Shown here in pieces: positions 62,597 through 64,000 of a DNA stretch of 64,000 nucleotides (its first letter is position 1; every line of letters begins with the position of its first letter). Location of the stretch: the NCBI RefSeq assembly GCF_028473145.1, contig NZ_CP092370.1, forward strand, positions 1,984,001 through 2,048,000, read 5' to 3'. Source of the DNA: Flavobacterium sp. CBA20B-1 (GTDB lineage Bacteria > Bacteroidota > Bacteroidia > Flavobacteriales > Flavobacteriaceae). The position numbers and the translations under genes were made by a program. The notes below the pieces were generated by a model. The model was not told where the DNA came from. It did no database searches and saw nothing but the letters and a program-made list of their open reading frames with translations.

Positions 62597-64000
62597 ATGA
62601 AAAAAGGATTATCACTATTAGCCCTAGCATCATTGTTGTTTTTTGGGAATACCACAGCAAAAGCACAAGCAGGTTTAAAGCAATCTAACAAAGAATATGA
62701 AAACTGGGCTTACGCAGACGCTATGCATATTTACGAAAAAATCGTAAAAAAAGGATATGTAAGCAAAGATATTTTAGAGAAATTGGGTAATACTTATTAC
62801 TTCAATGCTCGATATGCCGAAGCACAGCCTTTCTACGAACGCTTGTTTACAGAATTCGGATCAGATGATATCGCATCAGAATTTTATTACCGTTATGCAC
62901 AAACATTGCAGCATGTAGGAAAAAATAGCGAGGCCAAGTATTATTACGATCAATTTGCAGCTAAAACAGGATCTCTGTCACAGATCGCAGCAGTTCGTAA
63001 AAACGAAAAAGAACTTAAAAAACAGATCACGGAAAATTCAGGTCGTTACCGCAATGTAGAAAATCTTCCAATCAACACGCAGTTTGCAGATTTTGGAAGT
63101 TATGTACACGATCAGCAGCTGTATTTTACAAGTGCACGCGATACGGGAAGTTTCTCTAAAAAGATACATACCTGGACAGGCGAAGCTTTTACTAGTTTAT
63201 ACGGTTATAAACTACCAAACGATAGCATCGAAAAACAATTGAAACCTAAAATGTTAAAAGGCGATGTTAAAAGCAAGTTCAACGAATCTTCGGCGGTTTT
63301 AACAACAAATGGTCAAACCATGTACTTTAGCAGAAACAATATGCTTAACGGTGTTAGGGGTTACGATGCAGATAAAAATACCAAACAGAAAATTTACCGT
63401 GCCGAATTAGTAAACGGTAGTTGGAACAATATTCAAGAACTGCCTTTTAACGGCAATGATTTCAACACGGCACATCCTACCTTGAATAAGGATGAAAGCA
63501 TACTTTATTTTGCCAGCGATCGCCCGGGTGGTTTCGGAAATTCTGATTTGTGGAAAGTAACCATCAATGGCAATGGATATGGCGTGCCTCAAAATCTTGG
63601 ACCCGAAATTAATACAGAAGCAAGAGAAACATTTCCTTACATAAACAGCAACGATGAATTGTATTTTTCAAGCGACGGCAGAATTGGCTTAGGTGGTTTG
63701 GATGTGTATGCAGTAAAAGTTAAAGAAGATGGAGGTTTTTACGAAGTGCAGAACATTGGAGAGCCTATAAACTCTAATACCGATGATTTTGCTTATTATA
63801 TCGATTATAAAAGCAAAAAAGGTTTTTTCTCATCAAACAGACCGGGCGGTAAAGGAAACGACGATATTTACGGTTTTGTTGAAACCAGAGCATTAAAGTT
63901 GGGTTGTGATCAAGAATTGCTCGTTACGGTTTTAGATCCTAAAACAAATAATATTATTCCTGATGCATCGCTCACTCTTTACGATAAAATTTATAAAGAG
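62597..64000 (+). CDS. TPR / PD40 / OmpA-type protein, second locus (incomplete at window edge)
   Basis: An open frame of 468 codons starts MKKGLSLLALASLLFFGNTT (signal peptide to AKAQA) and runs to the last base of the window without a stop. TPR-like helices (NWAYADAMHIYEKIVKKGYV) and the PD40 propeller (YFTSARDTGSFSKK, YFASDRPGGFGNSDLW, YFSSDGRIGLGGLDVY) match the protein at 9889-11850 step by step. The β-domain has begun at the edge (VTVLDPKTNNIIPDASLTLY). By comparison about 185 residues, including the OmpA domain, lie beyond the window. Its codons are clearly more AT-rich than those of the paralogue. Confidence 0.9.
   Translation, partial: MKKGLSLLALASLLFFGNTTAKAQAGLKQSNKEYENWAYADAMHIYEKIVKKGYVSKDILEKLGNTYYFNARYAEAQPFYERLFTEFGSDDIASEFYYRYAQTLQHVGKNSEAKYYYDQFAAKTGSLSQIAAVRKNEKELKKQITENSGRYRNVENLPINTQFADFGSYVHDQQLYFTSARDTGSFSKKIHTWTGEAFTSLYGYKLPNDSIEKQLKPKMLKGDVKSKFNESSAVLTTNGQTMYFSRNNMLNGVRGYDADKNTKQKIYRAELVNGSWNNIQELPFNGNDFNTAHPTLNKDESILYFASDRPGGFGNSDLWKVTINGNGYGVPQNLGPEINTEARETFPYINSNDELYFSSDGRIGLGGLDVYAVKVKEDGGFYEVQNIGEPINSNTDDFAYYIDYKSKKGFFSSNRPGGKGNDDIYGFVETRALKLGCDQELLVTVLDPKTNNIIPDASLTLYDKIYKE

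Overview
The window is bacterial chromosome from a member of the Bacteroidota, most likely the family Flavobacteriaceae. The evidence is AT-rich DNA, promoters of the TTG / TAnnTTTG type without clear Shine-Dalgarno sites, type IX secretion (T9SS) sorting domains of both type A and type B, PorP/SprF proteins, and small Flavobacteria-specific membrane genes around upp. No tRNA, rRNA or CRISPR array was seen.

Layout. (1) 0.2-11.9 kb: a giant repeat-rich secreted adhesin with a type B sorting domain, followed by a PorP/SprF protein and a TPR/PD40/OmpA protein, closed by a strong terminator. (2) 11.9-15.4 kb: a LytTR regulator with its TPR-containing sensor kinase, and an unassigned protein, all on the minus strand. 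(3) 15.6-25.3 kb: a co-directional cluster with zinc-ribbon proteins, an SPFH/SHOCT protein, two ankyrin proteins (one with its own SHOCT tail), secreted proteins, a four-helix-bundle protein, and two TTG-started paralogues. Its gaps are filled with low-complexity dispersed repeats, including a 72-bp perfect direct repeat. This is the best candidate for an undescribed system. (4) 25.4-34.2 kb: housekeeping genes (lepA, ribF, lpxH-like, queD-like), a T9SS-secreted metalloprotease, an HTTM membrane protein and a gene broken by an in-frame stop. (5) 34.2-37.3 kb: an IS1182-type element directly behind an enoyl-CoA hydratase gene. Beside it lie three tandem promoter-hairpin modules and a decayed fragment of an enoyl-CoA hydratase gene. 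(6) 37.4-46.3 kb: cell-envelope genes, an M20 deacetylase, a family 9 glycosyltransferase, upp and several membrane or outer-membrane proteins. (7) 46.5-54.1 kb: a complete RND efflux operon (tolC-type, adaptor, CzcA-type pump) with its own two-component system upstream and a perfect inverted repeat at its promoter. (8) 54.2-56.0 kb: a lipoprotein, an acetyltransferase and an HTH regulator. (9) 56.3-64.0 kb: a second surface-protein locus. It begins with a secreted repeat protein cut in two by an IS982-family element with a 9-bp target duplication. A C1q-like secreted protein, a type B sorting-domain protein, PorP/SprF and an OmpA protein follow; the last runs off the window.

The two ends of the window are therefore paralogous adhesin / SprF-like / OmpA-like modules. 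In this family of proteins the SprF-like and OmpA-like partners are thought to carry or anchor the type B adhesin at the cell surface. The two modules differ visibly in base composition and in the size of the adhesin they serve.
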